Positions 10,595-21,866 of a stretch of DNA of 64,000 bases are shown one piece after another. Source of the stretch: Azolla caroliniana. Taxonomy: Eukaryota > Polypodiophyta. The notes beneath the pieces were generated by a model. It made no database searches and was not told the DNA's origin. It worked only from the letters and a program-made list of their open reading frames with translations. The DNA lies in the NCBI GenBank assembly GCA_043228905.1, contig JBHGNT010000004.1, forward strand, positions 186,001 through 250,000, written 5' to 3'. Position numbers and translations under genes: made by a program. The first letter of the stretch is position 1. Every line of letters begins with the position of its first letter.

Positions 10595-10600
<6 letters not shown>
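9862..10600 (-). mobile_element. LINE 3'-terminal fragment
   Basis: On the minus strand, 10357-10076 is open and reads TPSTESLMMIWFNLISMLQG and then NLKGPSDASEEAR. This parallels the C-terminal region of the element at 62500-63421 (LLQEIWSEIVATLKSQYDGL, KGGSEGVEK). Both copies then run to the same 3' motif, AACTAATGGAAG followed by T-rich and A-rich sequence (here at about 9893-9907). Upstream of 10357 the frame is broken by stops. This is the tail of a non-LTR retrotransposon family present at least twice in the window in the same orientation. Confidence 0.5.

Positions 10601-10632
<32 letters not shown>
10601..10632. repeat. (AT)n microsatellite
   Basis: A pure AT dinucleotide run of about 32 bp in gene-free sequence. 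Confidence 0.9.
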
Positions 10633-10633
<1 letters not shown>

Positions 10634-11350
10634 TGACAAGACTAGTTACATGACTCTTAACTTTTAACCTTAAGAAGTTCAAGAGTTTGAGTATCACAAT
10701 TCAATTGTGTTTGAGTTGTGGTAACATAACATTTATGAGCAATTCAATTATCTATACATTGTAAGAACCTATATGAGCAATCAAATGTTGAAAAGGTTGT
10801 GTTATGGATCTCTTTCATATATGTCATTATTCTTTATTATCGAGGATAAACGTATAGGGTTTAATAAAATTGGCCTCTCCAAAAGTAAGAGATCTTCAAG
10901 GTATAAGGCTGAAATGCCCAAATGAATGGGAAAGAAAGCATGCACATGGATACGTGATATGTTTAATATGTTTAATCATGCATTATAAAATGGCACTCCT
11001 TATGGTTGGAGTGCAAATTGAATAAAACCTTTGCATAAGGGTGAAGATGTAAATTATATAAACAATTATTAGACAATCATGGCTGCCCAATTCTAGGAAA
11101 ACTATTCATATATATAACAAAATCCAAGATTAAGTGCATAAATTGAAAAAAAAAATGTAGAGTGCTTACTGACAAGTTAGCTTTCAAAAACACCATAGCA
11201 TCATTTATCACCTTGTCACCCTTGACATGTTATTCGAAAAATTTCATTCAAGATGTAATAGTTTATAGCATTGTTTTTTTACTTTACTGTAATAATTGTG
11301 GTGCACCTCATGGGCATCATTGGAGGCACATGGAAGAACATGAGGTACCA

Positions 11351-11405
11351 TAGTTGTTAAAAAACGCGCATTCTACATTTAGAATACGCGTACCAAAGAA
11401 CAATG
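11351..11405 (+). mobile_element. Short copy of the TAGTTGTTAAAAAAC / GAATACG element
   Basis: A 55-bp insertion beginning TAGTTGTTAAAAAACGCG and containing AGAATACGCG. It is flanked by the 10-bp direct repeat TGAGGTACCA (11341-11350 and 11406-11415). The start is the same as the terminus of the 304-bp element at 32270-32573, read on its minus strand. Two copies with the same end and separate target duplications indicate a mobile family. This copy is much shorter. Confidence 0.55.
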
Positions 11406-11449
11406 TGAGGTACCAAAATGAGTCTGCATATGCTTGCAATTTCTTGAAA

Positions 11450-11890
11450 CAATGAGAAGGCTAAATGTCATGTGTGTATGTGATGAAATTTTTTATTGCA
11501 TAGATGCCCATAATCACCAACTCTATTTGGTCTATGCATTGAAGAAATTGCATTGGAAATGTAATCATCATACTTTTGTTTGCAAATACTTAGAAAATGC
11601 ATTGAATCTAATAAGGGCATTGGAGAAGTTTTGTATGCATTGGCATAAATAAATTTCAAGCTAGTAAATGAAGAATGCATTGAAGAAATTGCGTTGGGAA
11701 TCTAATCATCATGCTTTTGTTGTACGTAGATGATGTGGTGTGTTTTGCAAAACTTTAGAAAATGCATTAAAATTTATGATGGCATTGGAGGACTTTTGTA
11801 TGCATTCAAAGTTTTGTGTTACTAGTCTAAAATGAAGACTATGTTTGTAAAGAGCCAAAGTAAGGATAAACCATGTATGAGATTAATAAA
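11450..11890 (+). mobile_element. LINE reverse-transcriptase palm fragment (YVDD) with partial duplication
   Basis: From about 11714 the conceptual reading is LLYVDDVVCFA, then with small frame slips TLENALKFMMALEDFCMHS and KMKTMFVKSQSK. YVDD at 11723-11734 is the catalytic Y-x-D-D box of reverse transcriptase, and the text after it matches the layout following YADD in plant LINEs. A diverged second copy of the same stretch (GAAATTGC, ATCATCATNCTTTTGT, GAAAATGCATT, GGCATTGGAG, TTTTGTATGCATT) lies just upstream at about 11545-11645 but lacks the YVDD codons. Several frameshifts make it non-functional. Confidence 0.6.
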
Positions 11891-13870
11891 CTTGAAATTG
11901 TGTAATGTTTTAAATGCCTTGACCTTGAGGTTCTCTCAAATCATAGATAGTATGGTCAAGGTGTCCTTGTTTGTCCGAACTGGGACACATATAAAATGAA
12001 TATGCTACCCACTTGTTAAAGGCATGAAATATCCCTTATTATGCATTTGACAATATAGAAAATTGTGAAGAAATAAAATGTAAGGTCAATGTATAGATTG
12101 GCTACTAGACAGAAACCATTATGGTTTTTGTCTAGTAGGTCATATTTGATCTCGGACAACAATAATAAACTCTATCTATATCATGTACACGCTAAAAAAG
12201 ATGCATGTAAGGACATACGTGTGAACTCAAAGCAACTATATAAATAATGACCTTAACTTGGGACGGACACAAGAGCTCCCATTTTTCTAGTCATGTTACT
12301 ATATGATGTTTCAAGAATGTCGTATGTAATGTGTTTTTGATTATTTGGAAAACATCTTTAAATCATGAAAGTAAATATTCCACTAAACTAAAATTGCAAC
12401 GAATATAATATCATTAGTTTATTGTAGTAGAGAGTATTTCTTATAGTAGTGACCAAATGCACAACGTTTTGTACTTTAGAACACTTATGTAATGTTTATA
12501 TTATTTGCACTTAATGTAATGTTTCTATTATTTGAATAATCTAGGAGTAGGGATGTTAATAAAGTGTCCCAACAAAACTTTCCATGCATGAATGGAGGAA
12601 GCATCAATATATTGCAACAAGTCTTGAACCCATATTTTAGGCCGTTTGAATAGATGTAAAAACCCCTTATGGTGGAAGGACTTTTGCCATAATGATAGGT
12701 GAGTATTTTGCACTCCTCTTCCCTCACTACTCTCGACTCTTAATCTCTTTTTATCATTGAACCATTTAAACATTAATGAAGTACAACTAACCTACCTGAA
12801 GTCACACTTAGCAATTAAATACATTCATCACACGCTTCACTTTTTTTTTTCTTGAGTCTTTATATGTACGTTTGCAAGGATGCAATATCGGGCATGGGAA
12901 AACTATAGCTTCCAAATAGCTATTTGGTATCCATAACAATGGGAGAGGACTCTCCTTCGCCAATTGATATTATAAAGAGCCATCTCTATTTGTTTGGATG
13001 CTCAAGAGTCGACACATTGACAAGCAATCTAAAAGTTTACATTAATATGAGGTAACGTTTTTCTCCATGAAATGATTGGTTGTCTTTACCAATCCATTTC
13101 TGGATTCTTGTTTATTATTATCTTGTGGAATTCTTCATATATAGGAAAAAGTCTCCCACTTATATGATCCATTTCTATTATTCAACTATTGACTTTGTTT
13201 TCTTCCCTCCTCTCCTTCAAAGTCATTGTGTCATCTTTTGGTATAACTATGGTATGGTGGTTGAATTACTATGGTGAGACATTAAAGCAAGAGGAACCCA
13301 AATTGATGAGTTTCATTCAATGGACACTTTTAAGTGAAATTTCAGACTGTACATGCCAAGTATCAACTATAAATCCAGAAAATGCGACCTAAGGTCTCAC
13401 TATTCATTTAACATTTAATTTGCTAATAGACATTAATTTAAACTCATCATCATCCAATTGCTAATCAGTTGGTGAGAAAAAACCTTCAATACCATGTTGC
13501 CAACCGAGAAAGATATTTGTGTAATCAAATAGTTGTAGTGTTGCAGACCCATTGTGTATTATAAATAAGATAGCGAGGCAACACCGAGGTGCCCATACAA
13601 GACATCATATAAATAAGATACAAACTTCCAAGAACGAATCTTTAGACAATGTGTTATTAGTGACAGAACGAATAATTGACACCTTCAATATACAACCGAA
13701 GAAGTAGGTATGGACAAAATGTGCAATGCTCATTGAACATTTGGACTTGAACAATACATCTCCACGAGATAAAACTTTTGGAGTTAAAACACACTCTTAT
13801 AAATTATTATAGTAGGTAGAGAGGGTCCGCTGAAACGTAGTGAAATAAAGAAAGAAATAAATACTCAGCT
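11891..13870. other. Gene-free AT-rich stretch
   Basis: No gene is recognised on either strand; the open frames are short and of low complexity. At about 12130-12182 there is a fragment like the end of repeat R (GTAGGTCATATTTGATCTC followed by CTATCTATATC). Confidence 0.5.
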
Positions 13871-14139
13871 TTTGAGCTTTGACCAGCCAGGCAATTTGGT
13901 GATGGGAGGACCGAAATGGGCGTTCACACTAGGATGGCCGCCCGGGCAGAGAAATCACAATTTCGGCCACCATGTCGCAGACATTGGTGCCCATTCGGCG
14001 CGGGCAGGAATTACGGGAAAAACTGAATTAAAAAAATAAATAGGGAGGCGGTTGGGCAGGGGATCGACTCAAAGAGAAAAGCAAATGGGATCCGGTCAGA
14101 AGTATGACAAAGCGTTGGCGCGGACATCTTGGCTAAACG

Positions 14140-14148
14140 ACACGTGGC
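14140..14148 (+). promoter_or_regulatory. ABRE/G-box in the LRR-kinase promoter
   Basis: ACACGTGGC, with its G-box core CACGTG, lies about 300 bp upstream of the LRR-kinase ATG. The surrounding 13.9-14.28 kb is clearly more GC-rich than its flanks, as expected for a promoter or leader. This element class is bound by bZIP factors in abscisic acid responses. Its use here is inferred. Confidence 0.4.
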
Positions 14149-14440
14149 AGTCGGGAGGGAAGGAGAGGAGCGGCCGTACTGCCGGACATCCACCTGGCAA
14201 GTAGTGACCCGGTCAGGCCGAAGATCCGAGCAAGTGTGAAAGCAACAGGGGGTTTGGACGGACAAGTGTGAAAGGGAATGGAGGCTATGGAGAAAAACCA
14301 GACACCTCGCTCAGAGCTCTCTCAGCCTGCTACAATCAGAACAAAAAACATCATGAAATCTGCAGAGTAGAGGAAGAAGAAGAAGAAGAAGAAGAAGAAG
14401 AGACAGATCGGACCTGATTCAGCCCAGGAACAAGTTAGAA

Positions 14441-16684
14441 ATGAGGGATATTTCTTCACTTCTTGTTCTTCATCACCATCATCATCATCATCATAATCAT
14501 CATCATCATCTTCTTCTTCTTCTATTCTGTATCTGCTTCTTCCCTAGTGTTAATTCGGATCTGATTGAGGCGGAGACAGCAGCTCTTCTCGCCCTAAAAG
14601 AATCATGGCAAGACCCTGATCAGGAACTCTCCACATGGATTCTCCCTAACTCTAACACCTCCTCTCCTTGCCTATCTTGGAGGGGAGTCATATGCAATAG
14701 CTTAAACAACTCTGTAATTGGCCTGGCCTTATCAAAGCTAACCTTAAATGGGACCCTTTCCCCTGCACTAGGCAACCTCGCCTCTCTCGAAACCCTAAAC
14801 CTCGCTAGCACGAAGCTTTACGGGCCGCTTCCGGTGGAAATGTCCGCTCTCTCCCACCTCAAGAGTCTGGACCTCCGCTCCAATCAATTCTCAGGAACCC
14901 TCCCAAACTCCATATTCACACCCAATTCAACCATAAGACAATTGCTACTCGACAACAATAAGCTAGGGGGCGACATCCCATCTAGCATTGGCAACATGAT
15001 TCACCTCACGTATTTCTCAGCTACAAACAATGATCTCGAGGGGCCGATCCCTGATAACATAACTGGTCTACGCAAGCTATCGGCGATCTATCTTGGATTT
15101 AATAGGCTCAATGGCTCTATCCCGACCAGAATCGGCGATTTGGACACCCTAGTTTACCTCGACCTTTGTAGCAATAATCTCTCCGGATCCTTGCCGCAAG
15201 AACTTGGATCTCTCTCGCTTCTCAAACGACTCAACCTCTCCGACAATCACTTGAATGGAAGCATCCCACACTCTTTGGGTAAATTGTCTGCCCTCAAAGA
15301 GCTTTCTCTGGCCAATAATAATCTCACAGGTGAGGTTCCTACTGTGGGCGTATTGGCAAACTTTTCCAGTGCTGCTTTCCTTGGCAATCCAGGTCTATGT
15401 GGGGGTCCCCTGAACAATAAGTGCCCTTCGGAACCGCCACAGCCACCATCGCCTCCTCTGGTTCCCCCACCATCCCCTTCTCTGGTTCCCGAATCGGGTC
15501 CAGATGGTGCTCGTAACAGTTCTGAGACCCCTACTTTGGTTCCAGAACCAGGTTTGAATGGTGCTCGTAAAGCGAAGATCATCGCATCTTCAGTCGGGGC
15601 TGCCGGCCTTTGTATCATCACAGTTATCCTCATCTTGTTCATGCTTCAGCGGAGAAGAAGAAGGAGAGAGAATCTCCGGATCCAAACCGAAATTAGCCCT
15701 GATTTCTATCCCTCGGCATTGGCCTCGGACAATGGAAATCCACCCAAGCTGGAGATGTTTGTGAAGGCATTTAAGTACAACTATGAGGAGGTGGTGTCAC
15801 ATGCAGGCTACTACGACACTGCTCATGTTGTGGGGAAAGGAAGGTTTGCCACCGTGTTTCGGTCGGACTTGCCTAATGGTGTAACCCTAGCAGTGAAAGT
15901 GTTCAAGCGCCCTATTCCTCAACAGGCTTTTGAAAAAGAGATTGTTGGGCTAGAGACAGTGGCTGGCCAGTTTTACACCTTGCTGCCAATCCAAGGCTTC
16001 TATGCTAACACTACTGAGAAAGTCATCTTCTACAAATTCATGTCCAGAGGGACTCTGTACAATGTCCTTCATGGAAACCCGGAGGAGGCTTTCACACTCT
16101 TGGATTGGACCAAGAGGCTCCACATTGCCATTGGGATTGCCCAGGCCATTGTTCACCTCCATAGAGGCTCCAGCATTAGGATCTTGCATAAGGATTTGAA
16201 GTCTAGTAATGTGCTGTTAGATGACAAATTCCTCCCTTTGGTGGCCGATTATGGTCTCATCGGATTGGTCTCCGAGGGGCCCTGGGTTGAAACTCCAGGA
16301 TATTCCGCCCCTGAGCTTAGAGCAAGCAAAAAGTACACTGAGAAGACCGATGTTTATAGCTTTGGCGTGGTCTTGCTTGAGCTCCTCACCGGGAAGAAGC
16401 CGGTTTCTTACATTGGTAATAGGGAGCTCAACTTAATGACCTGGGTCACTAGGCTTTGGAAAGATGGTAGAGGCAATGAAGTGTTGGGTTCACACCTTGT
16501 GGAGAGTTGTTCGTTTCCGGACTACCCCGAAAGGGCCCTCAATTTAGCTGTCTTGTGCTTGAGTGAACACCCAGCCCAACGGCCGAGCATGTCGGAAATT
16601 GCAAGCATCTTAGAAGGGCTCACGGATGCCAACTCCCCAATGCGGAGCCCTTGTCTCCGGCCCGAACGACCCCTTCTACTATGA
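14441..16684 (+). CDS. LRR receptor-like kinase, intronless, with His-rich signal peptide and atypical kinase motifs
   Basis: 747 aa in one exon: a plasma-membrane receptor kinase. Order of parts: a poly-His stretch (11-23) directly before a hydrophobic signal core (24-36); LRRNT-type cap with SPCLSWRGVIC (75-85); about eight LRRs (92-300); a Pro-rich juxtamembrane segment (330-377) with an internal repeat, LVPESGPDGAR and LVPEPGLNGAR; one membrane span (about 379-402) followed by RRRRRR; and a kinase domain from about 460. Kinase residues are the Gly loop VGKGRFATV (464-472), Lys486, Glu500, HKD in place of HRD (583-585), Asn590, DYG in place of DFG (603-605) and APE (623-625). All core catalytic residues are present, so activity is possible, but the HKD/DYG pair is unusual. 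The leader has a GAA run (about 14375-14402). The start is the first ATG after it. The subfamily was not resolved. Confidence 0.92.
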   Translation: MRDISSLLVLHHHHHHHHNHHHHLLLLLFCICFFPSVNSDLIEAETAALLALKESWQDPDQELSTWILPNSNTSSPCLSWRGVICNSLNNSVIGLALSKLTLNGTLSPALGNLASLETLNLASTKLYGPLPVEMSALSHLKSLDLRSNQFSGTLPNSIFTPNSTIRQLLLDNNKLGGDIPSSIGNMIHLTYFSATNNDLEGPIPDNITGLRKLSAIYLGFNRLNGSIPTRIGDLDTLVYLDLCSNNLSGSLPQELGSLSLLKRLNLSDNHLNGSIPHSLGKLSALKELSLANNNLTGEVPTVGVLANFSSAAFLGNPGLCGGPLNNKCPSEPPQPPSPPLVPPPSPSLVPESGPDGARNSSETPTLVPEPGLNGARKAKIIASSVGAAGLCIITVILILFMLQRRRRRRENLRIQTEISPDFYPSALASDNGNPPKLEMFVKAFKYNYEEVVSHAGYYDTAHVVGKGRFATVFRSDLPNGVTLAVKVFKRPIPQQAFEKEIVGLETVAGQFYTLLPIQGFYANTTEKVIFYKFMSRGTLYNVLHGNPEEAFTLLDWTKRLHIAIGIAQAIVHLHRGSSIRILHKDLKSSNVLLDDKFLPLVADYGLIGLVSEGPWVETPGYSAPELRASKKYTEKTDVYSFGVVLLELLTGKKPVSYIGNRELNLMTWVTRLWKDGRGNEVLGSHLVESCSFPDYPERALNLAVLCLSEHPAQRPSMSEIASILEGLTDANSPMRSPCLRPERPLLL

Positions 16685-19600
16685 ACATATACCTACTTGC
16701 TCGTTGGATGGTGTTTGTGCTTGTGCCACGGACTGATTAGACAAGGTAGTTTTCATTGTAACACGTTTCTTATAGTTGTTGGGCAACATACACGTCTTCA
16801 CTGCACAAGCATTGGCATTTGGCCGCCAAACGAGGCCATTTTTAGCTTTTGGAAGTTTTCCTTGGGGTGTGTGAATATGCGTTGAACCTATCGTGTACAT
16901 TTGTGAGGGAAGCCCTCCCAAGGGTTAGGCATGTGTTTTACGGAAGAAAAGAAGCAAATCATGCCGCACATTATTCTTTTGTTACCCATTTATTCGTCGG
17001 GGGTCAAATATAATAGACTCGTCAAGAGCGAAATTAATTATTGATTTTGTATAGAGATGATGTATTGTTGGCTAATGAATGTAGATTTGTATTGAGTGTA
17101 TATATACACTTTTAAGTTTCAAATGAGTAGGTTTGTTGCTATTGCTGAACACTGAAAGGCAACAACCATATGTAATGTTCCATGACATTTTTTACTCGTG
17201 GATCATGGCTTGATGAAACCTATCCCTACACATATTACATCGATTAGCTTCAATTAGATTCATGGCCTTCAATATAGATTCAATTAGAACTAGATTCAGG
17301 AGGATTTGTTAATGAAACTCTAAAAGCCCAAGCATATGAATCACATACTTTCTCTCCGTTGCAAATTGCAACAATAAGCTCATGTTCTTCATATCACAAG
17401 CAATGGATAGGATTCATATTTTCCCTTACTATAGGATTGATGAATATGCAATGTGGAAAGAGAATGTAATTGTCTCATTCATGTGTTTATTATTTCATTG
17501 TTCGGTTCATCGTATTTCCTCCTTTTTATTTTAATATTTAAATTGAGTTCATGAGTTGCTCATGCTCTTGATAAACAATTTGGGGGATTCCTAAATTTGG
17601 AGCTACTGCTCATATCCAAGATATTATAGTGTTATTTTATTTGCAGATTTTATGCTAGGATTATTGTTGTCACTGTAATTGTATTTGAAGGATCTATCTA
17701 TAGATTGTTGGGTTAACATGGTTGGTGAATGTGATTGCATTGCACAAAAAGTTGCACTATGGGGAATTCAATCAGTTGCCAGAACTTAGCCCATTCAATA
17801 ATTCACTAGTGTGGATGCCTAGTGGCTACTTGGAAAAACATTGAACTTTATTGGGTTGTTAAGTTTGAATCCTATGTGAACAGTTTACCCCTTCTTTCCT
17901 TGCCAAGTTGACGTATTTAATCTAGCCTTAACATCCCAAACATTTCTAATAACTTGGATAGAGAGATATTTGGACCAGGTTTTCTTATGACCTACACATG
18001 TGTGCAACTTTCAGATCAGGCCTAGTTTGGATATTTATTTTGCACTAAACCTTACCATGGCCCCAATTTCAAGTTCTTTGACCATTTTGCTCTTTTTTCT
18101 TGTTATTTCCTCTTATATATTTAATGAGGATTCACTTTTAAGTCCTTAAATTGATTCAAACTCATAAAATTTGGAGCAAATGTTTGAACCCGAGAGCTTA
18201 TCATGTCATGGTCTTATTGAATCTAGGCATAATAAATAAACCATATCTCTTTATCAATGGATATTACCAACCTAGGCCTAGTAGTTTTAAACATATCAAG
18301 ACTCACCAGAAAGTAACGATTAATGCCTTCTACAGAGGATATTTGCGTAACTTGTGTGCGATTATAGTCATTTTCACTTTAGTTATCGTACATTTTCTAT
18401 TATAATCATCGTTGTTTCTATCATGTGTAAACAAAAGAAGGAATTGTCTAACACGATTTGTAGCTCTTTCTTCGATAGCATTCCCTCGTGTCATTTGAAT
18501 GGCTATATGATCAGTAGTATACTATTGTTGGAAGTTGAGGTCATTCAAACCTAATCCCTATTATGTCATGTTCTCATGAATAAACTGCATATTTTCTGAG
18601 AGCTCCATCATTTTGACATCAATGGTGTAACAAAAGGACAATTAATTTCTCATATGAAGAGGCTTCACATGATTGTTCCAACCAAGTATAAACAAATGAA
18701 TGTGAATGTATTGGCATGACATTATGCTTGCACGTAAGGGCTCGACTTTTAAGTTCATGTAATTTTGCCATTTACTTTCACGGTATTACTTTCTCATATG
18801 AAGATGCTTCACATGGTTGTTAAACAAAGCATAAACATGTCATCATGCTTCCACATAAGTGCTACAATTGACGTTGATGTTCTTTTGTGATTTACTTTTA
18901 TTGCATTGCTTCCTTTTAATGTAATGATAATTAACTTGAGATATCATGTCATTTCCAATATTTGACTTTGGTCCTTACTTTTTGAGTGAGTGCTTAAACC
19001 CAAAAACTTATTATGTCATGAATCTATGGAAACTACACAAATTTGCATATTTGGCTTTGCTTAAGTATGTACATAAGGAGAGAGCATTTTTTAGTATGCT
19101 AGTTCTTTCAACTAATCAACAATCAAAAGAATGTGAGTGTTATTGATATCATCATGCTTTCATGCATGGAACAAGAAAATGGGATGAAATCCACCTATTA
19201 TGGTATTCACTGATCACACACAAAAACGGTGGTCAAGGGAAGATTGAGGCTTCTTCAACACGACAAATTTTCTTCCTATTTTGATGAAAGCAAGCATGTT
19301 TTGTCCTATCATAAATGAAATTTGATATGCAAGGAACACATATAGGTGCTAACAAATGGTTGTTAGAATTTGAAGTCCGATGGCCTAAAAAAAACCATCA
19401 AATTTAAGGGGATGTCGGTGTATTTAAGAGAACATGCGTTGTATATCGTCACACATGGTATTGCATAAACTTTAAAGATCATAGGTGCTAAGGACTCTCA
19501 AGTCTTTGGAATGTGCTTCATTATTAAGAGAACATTATACAAGTAATTAAGGCATCATATTATCAGAAGATGTCAAGGGGGAGGTAGCAAGAGAGAATAC

Positions 19601-21245
19601 TAGCCATGTAGATATATCAATTTACATTGAATTTGCATTGTTGTTGTTGTTTATCCATGTGGGGAAAACACCCCATGGTTAGCAATTTAGTTATATTCCA
19701 TCTTAGAAAACGTGCACAACCTAAATTATCAACATTTTCTCATGACGATTATGCATCATTTCCACTTTTTAAGCTATTGTGATTTATTACCACAATAGGT
19801 TTGATATCATAATTACTTTGGAGTTAACTTCATTACCTTCTCACACACTCAAGACTTTCATTGATTGTCTATTTTATATCACCTTTTATCCATGATGAGC
19901 AATCCTTCGTTATAATATGTAAAGATGTTTGGGGAGAGGGAGGGAGGCATAAGAATAAATAAGACGTGTTTCCTTAACCAACCCCAAGGTTTTGTATTAT
20001 CATCATGTTTATTAGAAAAAGAGTTAAAGAGAGACAATGGCTAACCTGAGTTGGTGGTATTCTTAGGCCTCGACCTAACCATTTGCGACAACCAGAGGTG
20101 ACATTTACCAACATAAATTATTATTTGAATTTCTCTTCCAAAATATGAAATGTAAGAAGTTTTTACTTTGGAAAACAGAAATCGAAGTTGTTTGCCCATT
20201 CCAACTTCCAATTATCTTCTTTCTTTTTCCTTCATTGCTTTAAGTCTTTAAAGTAAAAATATTGTGTGTTCCACCTAATTTTTATTGGTCTAGGATAGTT
20301 TGTTTTATCATTTTTGACTATCTTATCTAGATGAGGTTCAAAAGGTGTACACATTATAAGTTCTCCAAGTTATGCTCCCCATCAATTATGGATGATCAAA
20401 CTAATGGATAATGACAATGTTTGGCATATCATAACCATGAATTTAGTTTTTCACATGCAAAAATCGTCAATCTCTAGAATAGGATCTCATACTCCAAAGG
20501 AGGCGTTCACACATGAAATGAGATCCTCGTTCAATAAATAGAAGGCAATTAGAAACATTCAAAGAATACTAAGGATGAAGGTGTCTACAATGGACTATAT
20601 AAATTATCTTAACAAAAGTTTCATATGGGTGGTAGTGCAACGTAGAGAAGGGTTTCAACTGCTTACATACACTAACAAGCACTATCCTACATCGCAAACA
20701 ATATAAATAATGTTTAAGAGAGAACAATTTCTTTAGCTCTTGTTGACTCGTAGATTTCACCAAGCCATAACTTTTACAAACCCTCTGGGTTGACACTACA
20801 TAAACTTTCCACAACCATGGTTCTAATTACAATATTTACGCATACCGTTTTTGTTGAGTCTTAACGTCACGTATAAGCTAATAATAATGCAGCCACTTAA
20901 TATCACGTTGAAGGGAACGATGGTGTATACCAAATAGTACCTTGTCTCATTTGTCTTGCATCAGTAAATCACATATTCTATCAAATATGATAATTCTTTC
21001 CTAGCTTGCTCAAACTATTTAGAAAGATTATTCTAACTATTGTTAGCATTTGGTATATACATTTCACATATAGTATCTTAACATGGTCCTATGACATGTT
21101 GTCATGGAGCCTTAGGTGTTGAGCTACATAAAGAAGTGTAGCCTTGTTGCAAAACCTTGAGAACTGATGACAAAGTGGGGACAAAGTAGTAATGTGTGAG
21201 TGTAAGTATTGGAACTATATTAAGGTGAAGACCAGTTATTTCCTT
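16685..21245. other. Gene-free region with degenerate tandem repeats
   Basis: No protein-coding or RNA gene was found. Between about 18150 and 19150 there are degenerate repeats. The phrase TTATnATGTCATG recurs near 18200, 18560 and 19010, each time after an AAACCC/AAACCT-like word. A unit of about 145 bp starting TTTCTCATATGAAGA recurs at about 18646 and 18790. 20,000-21,245 shows nothing notable. Confidence 0.5.
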
Positions 21246-21250
21246 CATTA

Positions 21251-21861
21251 TGTTAGGAAACAGGTCCCTTCGGATGGGAAGAAAGCACGAGCCGGATCGG
21301 AGTCCGTAGAACTAGCTTCCAAGGAGATCGAGCCGGATGGAAAGGAGTCGGATCAGTTGGATCCGATGAAGAAGCGAGACTGGATACGGATCCAATCCGG
21401 ATGAAGCATCCGGAAATGGCCATATTTGTAAATAGGTTTAGTCGCGCCTATTTTGGGCCAGAATTGTAAATAGCCCTAAAGTCGTATTAGTATATATACA
21501 ACTAGGGCAAATCAATGATGATGTGATGATATATAGAGAGCTATTGTTTGTAGCTGTCTCTGTGTAACTAAGTAAGAGTAGGAGAGAGAGTGTGAGAGTT
21601 GTAACTCTCTTATAACCATCACCAGACAAAGAGGAGCTCAAGGTTGTTACCTTAGAGTCTCCTGTGTGTTTTCTTCCTATTATAGTGATATTGTTTGGAG
21701 TTTGTGGATTCCCATGGTTTTTTCCTTTTCAGGGTTTTCCACGTAAAATATTTCTGTCTTTGTAATTGAGTTATCTATCTTCTATTTTCCCTTGTCATTT
21801 CGATCTTTGCACCCGCGTACACACGTGTAGAAACCAGTTGTGGCCGGTAGTATCCTCATCA
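21251..21861 (+). mobile_element. Solo LTR (Copia-like) with 5-bp target-site duplication
   Basis: The 611-bp sequence begins TGTTAGGAAACAGG and ends CTCATCA, so it has canonical TG...CA ends. It is bracketed by identical CATTA pentamers at 21246-21250 and 21862-21866. Inside are a TATA-like region, a pyrimidine-rich R/U5-like part and GGGTTTTCCACGTAAA near 21730, a motif typical of Copia-type LTRs. No primer-binding site, gag-pol or second LTR lies nearby, so this is a solo LTR left by LTR-LTR recombination. The perfect TSD suggests it is fairly young. Orientation follows the terminal motif and U5-like text. The superfamily is inferred. Confidence 0.8.
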
Positions 21862-21866
21862 CATTA

